This document shows, one piece after another, positions 36,562 to 45,400 of a stretch of DNA of 64,000 nt. A program made the translations under genes and the position numbers. The notes beneath the pieces are model-generated. The model saw only the letters and a list, made by a program, of their open reading frames with translations. It was not told where the DNA came from and ran no database searches. The stretch is from Neiella holothuriorum (GTDB taxonomy: Bacteria; Pseudomonadota; Gammaproteobacteria; Enterobacterales; Neiellaceae). Location of the stretch: positions 62,001 through 126,000 of the forward strand of contig NZ_JAHZSS010000003.1 of assembly GCF_019457915.1 (NCBI RefSeq), given 5' to 3'. Position 1 is the first letter of the stretch, and every line of letters begins with the position of its first letter.

Positions 36562-36945
36562 TTAATCACTGCGATCCAAGTACCACCACCGGCCTTTTTC
36601 AAAGCGAAAGTTTGCGACTTCGTGGTGCTGTTTAAGTTGGCCTGATTGGCGGTACAGCGCAACAAATTCAACCACACCTTTAGTGCCCAGCTTATGAGAT
36701 TGCGCCACGTTCAACGCCAACCAAGCACAAGAGTCATTCCAGGTCTTAATGGCATCGGCATCTGCGGGGCGTGTCGAGGGGTGCCAGCTTTTTAAAATGA
36801 AGTCTAAGTCGCCAGTGGCATGAGCACTATAGCGTGCACGCATCAACTGCTCTGGGTGGCGAGCAAGTTTTGGATTCAGGTGAATCGCACTGCAACATTG
36901 TTTAGCCGCTAACATTGAGCCACAAGGGCATTGGTTTTTCTTCAT
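36562..36945 (-). CDS. YchJ-type SEC-C motif protein (UPF0225), short form
   Basis: The protein of about 127 residues has an N-terminal SEC-C zinc motif (CPCGSMLAAKQCC) and the UPF0225 core (HPEQLMRARYSAHATGDLDFILKSWHPSTRP). The E. coli YchJ protein carries a second SEC-C motif at its C-terminus; here the protein ends after RWWYLDRSD, just before that position. No frame continuation with CPCGS is visible downstream. The start could be ATG 36957 or 36945; I prefer the one nearest the SEC-C motif. Confidence 0.85.
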   Translation of the reverse strand: MKKNQCPCGSMLAAKQCCSAIHLNPKLARHPEQLMRARYSAHATGDLDFILKSWHPSTRPADADAIKTWNDSCAWLALNVAQSHKLGTKGVVEFVALYRQSGQLKQHHEVANFRFEKGRWWYLDRSD

Positions 36946-37092
36946 GATGGTTTGCATTGCAAGAATAAAGAACCGATATGGTGCGGATCATAACTAGCTG
37001 TTGTCAAATCAGAATCATCTAGTTTATATCGATATTGATGGCGTCTGGCGCTACAATCAGCGCTCAGTTGTTCATTGCTCGTTGGATCTTCT

Positions 37093-38937
37093 ATGCGCCC
37101 CTCTGCGTTGTTTACTACTACCGCTGCTGCGTTATTCCTTACCCTAGCAGGATGTGATAATTCAGGCTCTACTGCTAACACAAATCCTTCTCCTGATGCG
37201 CTCATCAATGTCGGGGAAGAATGCGATATTAGTCAGCTTAAAGGCGTGTTGGACGATTACTTTATTGCATCGAAACAGCTTTATCCAATGTGGGCAACGG
37301 CGCTTGGCGATACCGAACTAAACGGTAAGTTTGCCGATGGCCTATCCGATCAATGGTTAGCGCAGCGCCACACGTTAAACACGCAATCGTTAGCTCAAAT
37401 ACAGCAACTTAATACCAGCTGCTATCGTCAAGGCGAGCAGCTCATTGTCAACGAGTTTACTCGGTCGCGCCAATTGGCCTTGGTGGGCGAAACCTTTCCC
37501 ACGCGATTTTTACCGCTTAATCAATTTAGCAATCCGTATTCGAGCTTAATTCAGTTTGCTTCAGGCAAAGCGGCGCAACCATTTGCAACGGTGGCAGACT
37601 TTGAAAACTTTAATGCCAGAGCTGAAGCGTTTACGCGCTGGGTTGATCTTGCCATCAACCGAATGAACGAAGGCATTGAGAGTAATGTGACACTGCCGCG
37701 AGTGTTAGCGCTCCGGTCGGCAGAGCAAATTCGTCGGACCTTGGGCTTGCCACAGTCTGAAAGCCCTTTGTGGGGCGCTTTAGTGCAGGCAGTGGCCGAT
37801 GATACCTGGACGCCGCAAGAGCGCCAAAAAATTACAGCCCTGTTTGAACAAAGCGTTGAACAGTACATTGTGCCCGGATTGGCCAAGTTGGCCGACTATC
37901 TCGAAACGGACTATTTGGCAAAAACGAGAGCATCCGATGGCTATTGGGGCTTGCCTAATGGACGGTTGTGGTACAAGCACTACGTCAATGTATTTGTTGA
38001 TGACACCCGATCGGTAGAAGAGATTCATCAACTCGGTTTAAGTGAAGTCTCGCGAATTCACCAACAAATGCTAGAGATTGGCAAGTTAGTCGGCATTGAA
38101 GGTGACCTACAGGCGGTGTTCCATGCCATGACGTCGGACGACAAGTTTTACTTTGACAATGGCCAGCAGCTCGTTGATGGCTATAACGAACTTAAGCAAC
38201 ACATCAATCCGTTGCTCGATGACTATTTCGCCAATCAACCCGCGCAAGATTATGAGATTCGCGAAGTCGAAGCTTACCGAGCGGCCAATGCAGCTGGCGC
38301 AAGTTATATGATGGGCAGCCGAGATGGCTCTCGCCCTGGAGTGTTTTACGTTAACACCCACAACTTACGTGCTCAGCCTAAATGGGGCATGGTAACCCTG
38401 TCATTACACGAAGCATCCCCAGGCCATCACTTTCAAATTGCAACCCAGTTAACGTTGCCGGTGTTGTCGGAGTACCAAAACTACCAAAGCAATGGTGCGT
38501 TTGTTGAAGGTTGGGCGTTGTATGCCGAACACCTCGGTCTAGAAATGGGATTGTTCAACGACCCTTATGATCATTTTGGCAAGCTAAGTGATGAACTCTT
38601 GCGGGCCATGCGACTGGTTGTTGATACTGGTTTACATGATAAGGGTTGGAGCCGCGAACAAGCCATCAGTTACATGATCAATAGCTCGCCAATGGCCAAA
38701 AGCGACATTGTGGCAGAAGTTGAACGTTATATGGCTTGGCCGGGGCAAGCATTGAGCTACAAGCTAGGCGAGCAAACCATTTTGGCATTGCGCGCCAAAG
38801 CGGAACAACAATTAGGTGACAGGTTCGATATTCGGGAATTTCATGACGTGGTACTGCGAAACGGCTCGATTAGCCTCCCCACGTTACGATTACAAATTGA
38901 GTTGTGGCTTGCTCAGAAACAGCGCGGATCAGAGTAA
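37093..38937 (+). CDS. DUF885 lipoprotein, probable zinc peptidase
   Basis: The 614-residue protein has a lipoprotein signal (lipobox LTLAGC, Cys 21) and a full DUF885 domain. The zinc-site-like segment LSLHEASPGHHFQ starts near residue 436 and resembles HExxxGHH-type metallopeptidase sites. NGAFVEGWALYAEHLG follows and includes a likely glutamate ligand. It should act on peptides in the periplasm, anchored to a membrane; the substrate is unknown. The frame opens six codons earlier. Its last nine bases overlap the convergent DksA-like gene. Confidence 0.87.
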   Translation: MRPSALFTTTAAALFLTLAGCDNSGSTANTNPSPDALINVGEECDISQLKGVLDDYFIASKQLYPMWATALGDTELNGKFADGLSDQWLAQRHTLNTQSLAQIQQLNTSCYRQGEQLIVNEFTRSRQLALVGETFPTRFLPLNQFSNPYSSLIQFASGKAAQPFATVADFENFNARAEAFTRWVDLAINRMNEGIESNVTLPRVLALRSAEQIRRTLGLPQSESPLWGALVQAVADDTWTPQERQKITALFEQSVEQYIVPGLAKLADYLETDYLAKTRASDGYWGLPNGRLWYKHYVNVFVDDTRSVEEIHQLGLSEVSRIHQQMLEIGKLVGIEGDLQAVFHAMTSDDKFYFDNGQQLVDGYNELKQHINPLLDDYFANQPAQDYEIREVEAYRAANAAGASYMMGSRDGSRPGVFYVNTHNLRAQPKWGMVTLSLHEASPGHHFQIATQLTLPVLSEYQNYQSNGAFVEGWALYAEHLGLEMGLFNDPYDHFGKLSDELLRAMRLVVDTGLHDKGWSREQAISYMINSSPMAKSDIVAEVERYMAWPGQALSYKLGEQTILALRAKAEQQLGDRFDIREFHDVVLRNGSISLPTLRLQIELWLAQKQRGSE

Positions 38938-39327
38938 GATCCGCTTATTATTTTTGATGACATGCTTGTGAATCTGATCACAAGCATAACAACGCTGGGT
39001 AGTGGCATCGCGTTGGAGCATGTCTGTTTCAATCGATTTTTCGCAATCAGCACAAAAACCATAAAGGCCTAGCTCTGTTTGTGCTAACGAGGCATCTACT
39101 GCTCGTAAACGATTTAAAATTCGATTCACTTCTTGGCTTTCTTCATCCGCTAACGCATCAACAATTTCATCGCAGCTTAACGTTTTAAGCTTTTGCAGCA
39201 CACGCTGAACCTCAGTTGAGTCAACTGCGTGTAGCGCCATTGCCAAATCTGCGATTAGTAGCTGTCGCTCGCTTTCCAACGTCTTTTTGAAACGCTCAAT
39301 TTTTGCCATGAGTTGTTTGGTAGCCAT
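38929..39327 (-). CDS. DksA/TraR-type C4 zinc-finger protein
   Basis: The 132-residue protein has an N-terminal coiled-coil region (KIERFKKTLESERQLLIADL, then an acidic turn) and a C-terminal C4 zinc finger: CADC near residue 91 and CYAC near 114. This is the layout of DksA-like proteins that enter the RNA polymerase secondary channel. The coiled-coil tip lacks an obvious DxxDxA, so it may not act like DksA. The start at 39327 follows a GAGG about nine bases upstream; the frame is open to 39390. Confidence 0.87.
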   Translation of the reverse strand: MATKQLMAKIERFKKTLESERQLLIADLAMALHAVDSTEVQRVLQKLKTLSCDEIVDALADEESQEVNRILNRLRAVDASLAQTELGLYGFCADCEKSIETDMLQRDATTQRCYACDQIHKHVIKNNKRILL

Positions 39328-39580
39328 ATGTCTTGCCTCATTAAGTGCTGCCGAGTATAGGAAGGCGACTTTGGTGAACCAATGACTCATATCAAAACCG
39401 GGGTAACTAGCAGGGGACTAATTGCCAATTCATTGTTCCCGATTAAGATTAAATGGCTACTCAATGCAAATTTTTGAAATTTTTTTCTTGTGCGTTGGGT
39501 CTTTTATTTTGACTGGAGAGGCAACAGCAGCAAATTTAGCTGGCGCCACAATGATACAAATAAAATATAAAGGTATGATT

Positions 39581-39922
39581 ATGAAACACTTAAACAAAAA
39601 TTCTGTTGCTGCGGCTGTTGGTGCGGTTGCTGTTGGTTCTGTGATGGCTATGCCAGCTCACGCAGAAGCTTCACCTTTCGGGTTGACTGATCTGGTCGCC
39701 GGTTATCAAGTCGTGGCGCCAGAAGGTGGTTGTGGCGGTAAAGAGAAAAAAGAAGCCGGTTGCGGTGAAGGTGGTTGTGGCAGTAAAGGGGAAAAAGAAG
39801 CCGATTGCGGTGAAGGCGGTTGTGGCGGTAAAGACAAAAGTAAGGAAGAAGGCAACGGTGGCGGTAAAGACAAAACTAAGAAAGAAAGCAACTGTGGCGA
39901 AGGTTCATGCGGTAACAAATAA
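39581..39922 (+). CDS. hvfA: HvfA/bufferin-like RiPP precursor (exported, Cys/Gly-rich repeats)
   Basis: The 113-residue protein has a signal peptide (MKHLNKNSVAAAVGAVAVG to PAHA), then a leader-like segment SPFGLTDLVAGYQVV. About five repeats follow: EGGCGGK, EGGCGSK, EGGCGGK, EGNGGGK and EGSCGNK, spaced by Lys/Glu-rich linkers that include further CG pairs. Seven Cys are present; the fourth repeat has lost its core Cys. Known HvfA-type peptides are modified on the Cys of EGKCG-like motifs by a DUF692 enzyme and bind copper. The next two genes are exactly that enzyme pair. AAAGG precedes the ATG by about eight bases. Confidence 0.88.
   Translation: MKHLNKNSVAAAVGAVAVGSVMAMPAHAEASPFGLTDLVAGYQVVAPEGGCGGKEKKEAGCGEGGCGSKGEKEADCGEGGCGGKDKSKEEGNGGGKDKTKKESNCGEGSCGNK
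39722..39919 (+). repeat. In-frame repeats encoding the EGxCG core of the precursor
   Basis: A unit of about 45 bases (15 codons) occurs twice almost exactly from 39722, then degenerates into shorter copies. The units encode the Cys/Gly core followed by a Lys/Glu linker. Copy number may vary between strains by slippage or recombination. Confidence 0.8.
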
Positions 39923-39998
39923 ATGACCGTGTTACGGCATTGAGCTTAGCAAGTGACATTTGGGGCTGACTGAATGAGTTGGCTCTAGAATGATTACA

Positions 39999-40030
39999 AA
40001 TAGTCAGCGCTCGTGCTGGCTATTTTGTTT
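39999..40030 (+). terminator. Attenuating terminator between hvfA and hvfB
   Basis: AATAGTCAGC (39999-40008) pairs with GCTGGCTATT (40015-40024), ten pairs with one G-U wobble and a six-base loop. The T-rich stretch TTTTGTTT follows. Sitting between the precursor gene and its enzymes, it could let the precursor be made in large excess. Confidence 0.75.
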
Positions 40031-40055
40031 GAGTGACAAGCGTAGAGGAATTATT

Positions 40056-40898
40056 TTGGTTAAGTTTGATATGCCCTGTGGGGCAGGGTTGGGCTTTAAG
40101 CGGCGCATGCTTGATGACGTGCTGAGCGGGAAACCATCGGCCGTTGACTTTTTCGAAGTCGCTCCGGAAAACTGGATCCCATTTGGCGGAAAACTCAGTA
40201 AAAAGCTTCGCTCGTTAACCGAAAAACACCCCTTCATTACGCACGGATTGTCACTATCAATTGGTAGTCTCGATCCGTTGGATGTGGATTTTGTAAAACG
40301 GGTGAAGAGTTTTCTCGATGAACACAATATTCAAATTTACTCAGAGCACCTGAGCTACTGTAGTAGCGACGGCCACCTGTATGATTTGATGCCCATCCCG
40401 TTTACCGAAGAAGCCGTCAAGCACGTTGTTGGTCGAGTGAAACACGTTCAAGACATAATTGAACGCCCTTTGGTGCTGGAAAATGTTTCGTATTACGCAG
40501 CCCCAGGCCAGCAACTGAAAGAGCTTGAGTTCGTTAATGCGGTTCTATCAGAGGCCGATTGTGGCCTGCTGCTCGATGTGAACAATATCTACGTCAATTC
40601 GATTAACCATGGTTACGATGCGCTGGAGTATCTTCAAGGCTTACCATCAGAGCGGATAGTTTATGGTCATATTGCGGGCCACTACGATGAAGCCGAAGAT
40701 CTCATCATCGATACCCATGGCGCTGATGTTATTGATCCAGTTTGGGCTTTGTTGCAGCAGGCTTATGCGCATCATGGTGTTTTTCCAACCCTGTTGGAGC
40801 GAGATTTCAACATTCCGCCAATGCCTGAGCTATGCGTTGAAGTTGAAAAAATTGCTGAATTTCAGCGCCAAAGCCTGACGGCGGAGCAGCGCGCATGA
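40056..40898 (+). CDS. hvfB: DUF692 (MNIO) RiPP-modifying enzyme HvfB/BufB
   Basis: The 280-residue protein is a DUF692 multinuclear iron oxidase-like TIM barrel. Conserved segments are GAGLGFKRRM, FFEVAPENWI, THGLSLSIGS, YSEHLSYCSSDGHLYDL, LVLENVSYYAA, LLLDVNNIYVNSINHG and YGHIAGHYD. These carry the His, Asp, Glu and Asn metal ligands. Such enzymes oxidise Cys residues in the precursor to thiooxazole or oxazolone/thioamide groups. I choose TTG 40056 because AGAGGA lies six bases upstream; ATG 40071 has none and a start at 39990 would run through the terminator hairpin. Overlaps hvfC by ATGA. Confidence 0.92.
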   Translation: MVKFDMPCGAGLGFKRRMLDDVLSGKPSAVDFFEVAPENWIPFGGKLSKKLRSLTEKHPFITHGLSLSIGSLDPLDVDFVKRVKSFLDEHNIQIYSEHLSYCSSDGHLYDLMPIPFTEEAVKHVVGRVKHVQDIIERPLVLENVSYYAAPGQQLKELEFVNAVLSEADCGLLLDVNNIYVNSINHGYDALEYLQGLPSERIVYGHIAGHYDEAEDLIIDTHGADVIDPVWALLQQAYAHHGVFPTLLERDFNIPPMPELCVEVEKIAEFQRQSLTAEQRA

Positions 40899-41665
40899 GT
40901 CAATCCGATGATTATCGCTGGCATCAGCGTCAATTTGCTTCCTATATCCGCAACCCCGAGCAGAATACGCCGCCGCAAGATATCGAGCCGCGCCGTTTAG
41001 CTGTGTATCGCCGCTTAGTCTTTAACAACGTGAAAAGCTTTGTTGAAGAGGCTTTTCCTGTGCTTTGGAGCGTATGGGGAGAACATCACTTAGATGAAGA
41101 AGTCGCGGACTTTCTGGCCCTGCATACGGCGGAATCGCCTTATTTTATCGATATTGCCGAGGAATTTTTACAGTATTTGATTTCAGAGCGACAGGCTAAG
41201 GCGGATGATCCACCATTTCTAATTGAACTTGCTCATTATGAATGGGTTGAGTTTGAGGTAGCTTTTCATCGGCCAAGTCGCTTGGTTAAGCCGCTCCTTG
41301 CAGACAACATCGGATTATCAACGCCCATCGAGCTGGCTGAAACTGCACGAGCGCTGCAATATCAATTTTCAGTTCATCAAATCCGTACTGATTTCCAACC
41401 AAATGAGCCGGCTGAGCAGCCCGTCTATCTAGTGGTTTATCGCAATGACGAAGACGATGTAAAGTTTATGGAAGTTAATGCGGTCACTGCGCGATTGTTG
41501 CAGCAGCTTGCTGAGCAACCTGGGCAAACCGTACAAACCTTGATTGAGCTGATGCAGCAATTAATGCCTGAAGTCGCGCCAGAGCAAATCTCGCAAGGCT
41601 TAATCCAAGTGCTTGCTAGTTTATGTGTGCGTGGCATTGTTAAGCAGTCGCTCAAACCTGCTTAA
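40895..41665 (+). CDS. hvfC: DUF2063 partner protein HvfC/BufC
   Basis: The 256-residue protein has the N-terminal DUF2063 domain (QRQFASYIRNPE, RRLAVYRRLVFNNVKSFVEEAFPVL, SPYFIDIAEEFLQYL, ELAHYEWVEFEVAF) and a C-terminal winged-helix-like part with VNAVTARLLQQL. In related systems this protein binds the precursor leader and the DUF692 enzyme. The four-base overlap with hvfB fits a stable complex. No DoxX-type gene follows, unlike many bufferin operons. Confidence 0.9.
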   Translation: MSQSDDYRWHQRQFASYIRNPEQNTPPQDIEPRRLAVYRRLVFNNVKSFVEEAFPVLWSVWGEHHLDEEVADFLALHTAESPYFIDIAEEFLQYLISERQAKADDPPFLIELAHYEWVEFEVAFHRPSRLVKPLLADNIGLSTPIELAETARALQYQFSVHQIRTDFQPNEPAEQPVYLVVYRNDEDDVKFMEVNAVTARLLQQLAEQPGQTVQTLIELMQQLMPEVAPEQISQGLIQVLASLCVRGIVKQSLKPA

Positions 41666-41790
41666 CAAAGTAGTGACAGCTATGGGTATAAGTAAATAGC
41701 AAAAATACCCTAGTAAAACACTCGGTCTTCCGATACGATGCGCGTTCGAAAATTATAAGCATTCCTATTCGTAAAGCTGGATGATTGAGT

Positions 41791-41925
41791 ATGTCTTCTG
41801 AAAACTTTAAAGAACCCTACAACTTAGGTTATTTTTTGGCATTTCTAGCGGTATTGGCTCTGCCAACGCTCGTGGCTACGTTAACGTGGATAAGAGTACT
41901 CGGTGGCTGGGATTGGCAAACCTAA
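41791..41925 (+). CDS. Candidate 44-residue membrane protein
   Basis: ATG 41791 opens a frame of 44 codons with a single strong hydrophobic segment (LGYFLAFLAVLALPTLVATL) flanked by SSENFKEPYN at the N-terminus and RVLGGWDWQT at the C-terminus. A terminator with a seven-T tract starts 23 bases after its stop. No good ribosome-binding site is seen. It lies between hvfC and apt, so a role near the RiPP operon is possible but not shown. Confidence 0.6.
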   Translation: MSSENFKEPYNLGYFLAFLAVLALPTLVATLTWIRVLGGWDWQT

Positions 41926-41948
41926 TCAACGCTGACGAAAAGTTATAC

Positions 41949-41974
41949 AAAAAGCGCCTTTGGGCGCTTTTTTT
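41949..41974 (+). terminator. Intrinsic terminator before apt
   Basis: AAAGCGCC/GGCGCTTT (41951-41958 with 41963-41970), a TTTG loop, and a run of seven T. It closes the transcript of the 44-residue protein and possibly hvfABC. Confidence 0.93.
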
Positions 41975-42079
41975 GTGCTCTGGGATCGCTAAAACTCTGA
42001 TCCCGCGGGTTGGCCCATCCGCCATTCTGTGACACCATTGTCGCTTGATTTTTTTCAGCTTGAGCAAGCCTAAAACGCT

Positions 42080-42622
42080 ATGAGCGAACAGTATTCCTTT
42101 ATTAAAGCTTCTATCCGTACCATTCCGGATTATCCAAAATCAGGCATCTTATTTCGAGACGTCACTTCGTTGTTAGAAAACCCTACGGCATTTCACCAAT
42201 CCGTTGAATTATTGGCCAAGCCCTTTAAAGACAAAGGCTACACCAAAGTCATCGGCACCGAAGCTCGTGGCTTTTTATTCGGAGCGCCTGTCGCATTGGC
42301 GTTGGGCTTGGGCTTTGTACCTGTGCGTAAACCAGGTAAATTGCCCAGTGACACCATCAGCCAAAGTTATCAGTTGGAATACGGCGAAGACACCTTAGAA
42401 ATTCATCAAGGCGCAGTTGGGCCAGGTGATAAAGTGCTGTTAGTTGATGATCTGCTGGCTACTGGCGGCACCATAGAGGCAACGGCAGAACTTGCTCGTA
42501 AACTCGGTGCAGAAGTTGATGAAGCGGCATTCGTTATTGCGTTACCCGACTTGGGAGGCATTGAGCGGCTGGAAAAAATTGGTCTGAAATCCCATTACTT
42601 GTGTGCATTTGACGGCGACTAA
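42080..42622 (+). CDS. apt: Adenine phosphoribosyltransferase
   Basis: Apt converts adenine and PRPP to AMP in purine salvage. The 180-residue protein has the N-terminal [38 protein letters not shown] and the PRPP-binding motif [16 protein letters not shown] (about 121-136). It is followed by dnaX after 18 bases, the same order as in E. coli. Confidence 0.97.
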   Translation: MSEQYSFIKASIRTIPDYPKSGILFRDVTSLLENPTAFHQSVELLAKPFKDKGYTKVIGTEARGFLFGAPVALALGLGFVPVRKPGKLPSDTISQSYQLEYGEDTLEIHQGAVGPGDKVLLVDDLLATGGTIEATAELARKLGAEVDEAAFVIALPDLGGIERLEKIGLKSHYLCAFDGD

Positions 42623-42640
42623 ATTTCAAAAGGAACGGAC

Positions 42641-45352
42641 ATGAGTTATCAGGTATTAGCACGGAAGTGGCGGCCAAGTAAGTTTTCAGAAGTGGTTGGC
42701 CAACAACACGTTGTTCAGGCGCTGACCAATGCCATGGAAACGGGGCGCCTCCACCATGCTTACCTGTTAACGGGTACCCGCGGCGTGGGTAAAACAACCC
42801 TTGGCCGGATCTTAGCCAAAAGCCTCAATTGCGAACAAGGGCCTGCTGCTGAGCCGTGCGGCGAATGTAGTGTATGCGTTGAAATCGATGAGGGGCGATT
42901 TGTCGATCTGATCGAAATTGATGCCGCATCACGCACTAAAGTTGAGGACACTCGTGAGATCCTCGACAACGTTCAATATCGGCCAACCCGTGGCCAATAC
43001 AAAGTTTACCTGATCGATGAAGTGCACATGCTGTCTAGGCACTCGTTCAACGCGTTACTCAAAACCTTGGAAGAGCCGCCTCCGCATGTGAAGTTTTTGC
43101 TGGCAACAACCGATCCGCAAAAGTTGCCGGTGACGATTTTATCGCGCTGCCTGCAGTTCAATTTAAAAGCCATGACCGTTGAGCAAATCATTGGTCAACT
43201 GCAATTTGTGCTTGGGCAAGAGCAGGTGAGTTTTGAGCCACTTGCGGTTGAGCAAATCGCTCGAGCGGCTGAAGGCAGTATGCGAGATGCATTGAGCTTG
43301 ACTGATCAGGCGATCGCACACGGCCAAGGGCAACTTACCGATACTCAAGTGACGGCCATGCTTGGCCTGATTGATCGTGATTATGTTCGCGCCTTAGTCA
43401 ATGGACTGTTGTCTGGCCATGCCGAAGCTCTGATGGAGCAAGTTTCGATCGTCGCGGGCTTTGCGCCGGACTACGACAAGCTGCTTAGCTCATTGCAAAG
43501 TTTGGTTCACCGCGCATCGCTCGCTGCGCTTGCGCCTTCCGCGGTAGCGCCTCATGAGCCAGAGCGTGAATTATTGCAGCGCTTAGCGACGCATTGGGCG
43601 CCAGAGCAGTTGCAACTTGCCTATCAAATTTTATTGCAAGGACGACGAGATTTAGCCTTTGCGCCAGATGGCCGCAGCGGCTTAGAAATGATTTTGTTAC
43701 GTGTATTGATGTTCCGACCGATGCATCAAATTGATTTACCAAAACACGAAGTCATGGTCGCAGCACCAACCGCCGTGCAGCAAACAAGCGCACCGGTAAC
43801 ATCTGTGTCGCCATCTTTACCCGAAGATAAGCTCGAAAATAAGCCAGAACCAGCAGCATCGTCGGCTACAGATACTCCAGCGGAACTAGCTCCAACGGCT
43901 ACACCACCAGCACAAACTAACCCTGTGCAATCGGCCGTTAATGAACCCGAAAGCACGCCTGTAGATGAAGTCATACCATCAGTTACGTCCGAGGCAAACG
44001 AATTAGCTGAGGCTAAAGCTGAGGTTCGACCTGACGCCGAGGCGCCGTTCGATGCTCAAGTACTCGACGCACCAACTCAGCCAAGCGAGCCTACACCGGA
44101 AATCAGCACTGCCGCGCAACCCGAGGCTGTGAGTTCCACAGAATCAGCGCTTGAACCAAGCGGTGCGGCGCCTATTTCTCCGCCAACGCCCCATTCGGCA
44201 CCTGTTGATGATGGCATGGCCGCATTATTGGACGCAGCAAACCAAGCCGAACCGGACTTGGCCAGTTTGGAAGCACAACAAGACTACATCATGGCGATGG
44301 CGCAAGATCAGGGCTTTAGTCCTGAGCCTCCTGCGGCTCAGGAGCCGGTAGACACATCGCTGCTGGCGAATGAGCCGCCGCCACTTGCTGATGCTCAGCA
44401 AGCTGCAGACGCTAGCTCGGCAAGCATTGGTGCATCACCATCACCATCACCGCTGAGCCCTGAGCAACCTGCTGATAACCATTTGAAAGCACCCGCATCT
44501 AGCCTTAGTGCCATGTTGAGTGCACGCAACCAGCTGCGCAGCCAAATAAAGCAACTTGAAAGTCAGCGCGCCACAACAACACCAGTTAGTGCAAGTAATA
44601 AAGCGAAGCCGGCTTCAACAGAGCCAGAGGAGCCAGACCGAGAATCGGTTGTTGCTGCGCAAACACCTCAACAGACTGCCGTTCCGAATAAAACCGCTGT
44701 GACAGCGGCGGTATCGACTGATGGTGCTGAAGATGTTGAGTCAAGGTTAGAAGTAAGCCAAACCGCAGCGCTTGTTAATGACGAACCTGCCAATATTGTA
44801 GCGGCGGATGCTGATTCAGCCGTGCCATTGCCAGCGCAGCCAGATGACGATGTAGCATCACAGTCTGCAAGCAATGCTGCACCACAGACTATGGCCGATG
44901 ATACACAAGCTAGCTCAGTGACACTGCAGCCTGAGGTCAGCCAAGTGCCAGGCGCAAGTGGCCAAGGGCAGGTGAAAAGTTGGTGGGAGCAACTCATTGA
45001 CACCTTGGGTTTTGATGCCCTTAAACGCCAACTTGCCTTAGATTGCGTGCTTGAACCTTCTGGTCAAGGCTATGTCTTACAAGTACCCGAGAAAGCGAGG
45101 CACTTGGCAACGGACGTTAATTTAACGATATTGCTGGAGCGCATTCATAGCTATGTTGGCCTGAATACGCCGATTGATATCGAACATGAAGCCAGTATTG
45201 AGGCTGAAACGCCTCGTCAGGCACAAGGGCGGCGCGCTGAAGAGCGACAACGCGATGCCGAAATAACGATTGCCAACGATCCGATTGTAAAACAACTGCA
45301 ACAGACCTTTGACGCTGTCGTAGACGAAGATACAATTAAACCAATTCAATGA
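42641..45352 (+). CDS. dnaX: DNA polymerase III subunits tau/gamma
   Basis: DnaX is the clamp-loader ATPase and links it to the polymerase cores. The 903-residue protein has the AAA+ domain with Walker A (GTRGVGKTT, 45-53), zinc Cys (CEQG..CGECSVC), DEVH box (IDEVHMLS) and SRC (SRCLQF). A very long Ala/Pro/Glu-rich linker fills about residues 370-770. A C-terminal tau domain V (KSWWEQLIDTLGFDALKRQLALDC) follows. E. coli DnaX has 643 residues, so the linker is enlarged. By eye I find no A-AAA-AAG slippery heptamer, so the way a gamma form would arise is unclear. Confidence 0.95.
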   Translation: MSYQVLARKWRPSKFSEVVGQQHVVQALTNAMETGRLHHAYLLTGTRGVGKTTLGRILAKSLNCEQGPAAEPCGECSVCVEIDEGRFVDLIEIDAASRTKVEDTREILDNVQYRPTRGQYKVYLIDEVHMLSRHSFNALLKTLEEPPPHVKFLLATTDPQKLPVTILSRCLQFNLKAMTVEQIIGQLQFVLGQEQVSFEPLAVEQIARAAEGSMRDALSLTDQAIAHGQGQLTDTQVTAMLGLIDRDYVRALVNGLLSGHAEALMEQVSIVAGFAPDYDKLLSSLQSLVHRASLAALAPSAVAPHEPERELLQRLATHWAPEQLQLAYQILLQGRRDLAFAPDGRSGLEMILLRVLMFRPMHQIDLPKHEVMVAAPTAVQQTSAPVTSVSPSLPEDKLENKPEPAASSATDTPAELAPTATPPAQTNPVQSAVNEPESTPVDEVIPSVTSEANELAEAKAEVRPDAEAPFDAQVLDAPTQPSEPTPEISTAAQPEAVSSTESALEPSGAAPISPPTPHSAPVDDGMAALLDAANQAEPDLASLEAQQDYIMAMAQDQGFSPEPPAAQEPVDTSLLANEPPPLADAQQAADASSASIGASPSPSPLSPEQPADNHLKAPASSLSAMLSARNQLRSQIKQLESQRATTTPVSASNKAKPASTEPEEPDRESVVAAQTPQQTAVPNKTAVTAAVSTDGAEDVESRLEVSQTAALVNDEPANIVAADADSAVPLPAQPDDDVASQSASNAAPQTMADDTQASSVTLQPEVSQVPGASGQGQVKSWWEQLIDTLGFDALKRQLALDCVLEPSGQGYVLQVPEKARHLATDVNLTILLERIHSYVGLNTPIDIEHEASIEAETPRQAQGRRAEERQRDAEITIANDPIVKQLQQTFDAVVDEDTIKPIQ

Positions 45353-45400
45353 CCGCATGAAGCGGTCCATGCATCAAATATTCATAAAGCGAGAAAAAAT

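Noticed and set aside
39722-39919. Regular repeats that could be mistaken for a CRISPR array
   Set aside because: The repeats are in frame, encode the Cys/Gly cores of a secreted precursor and have no unique spacers.
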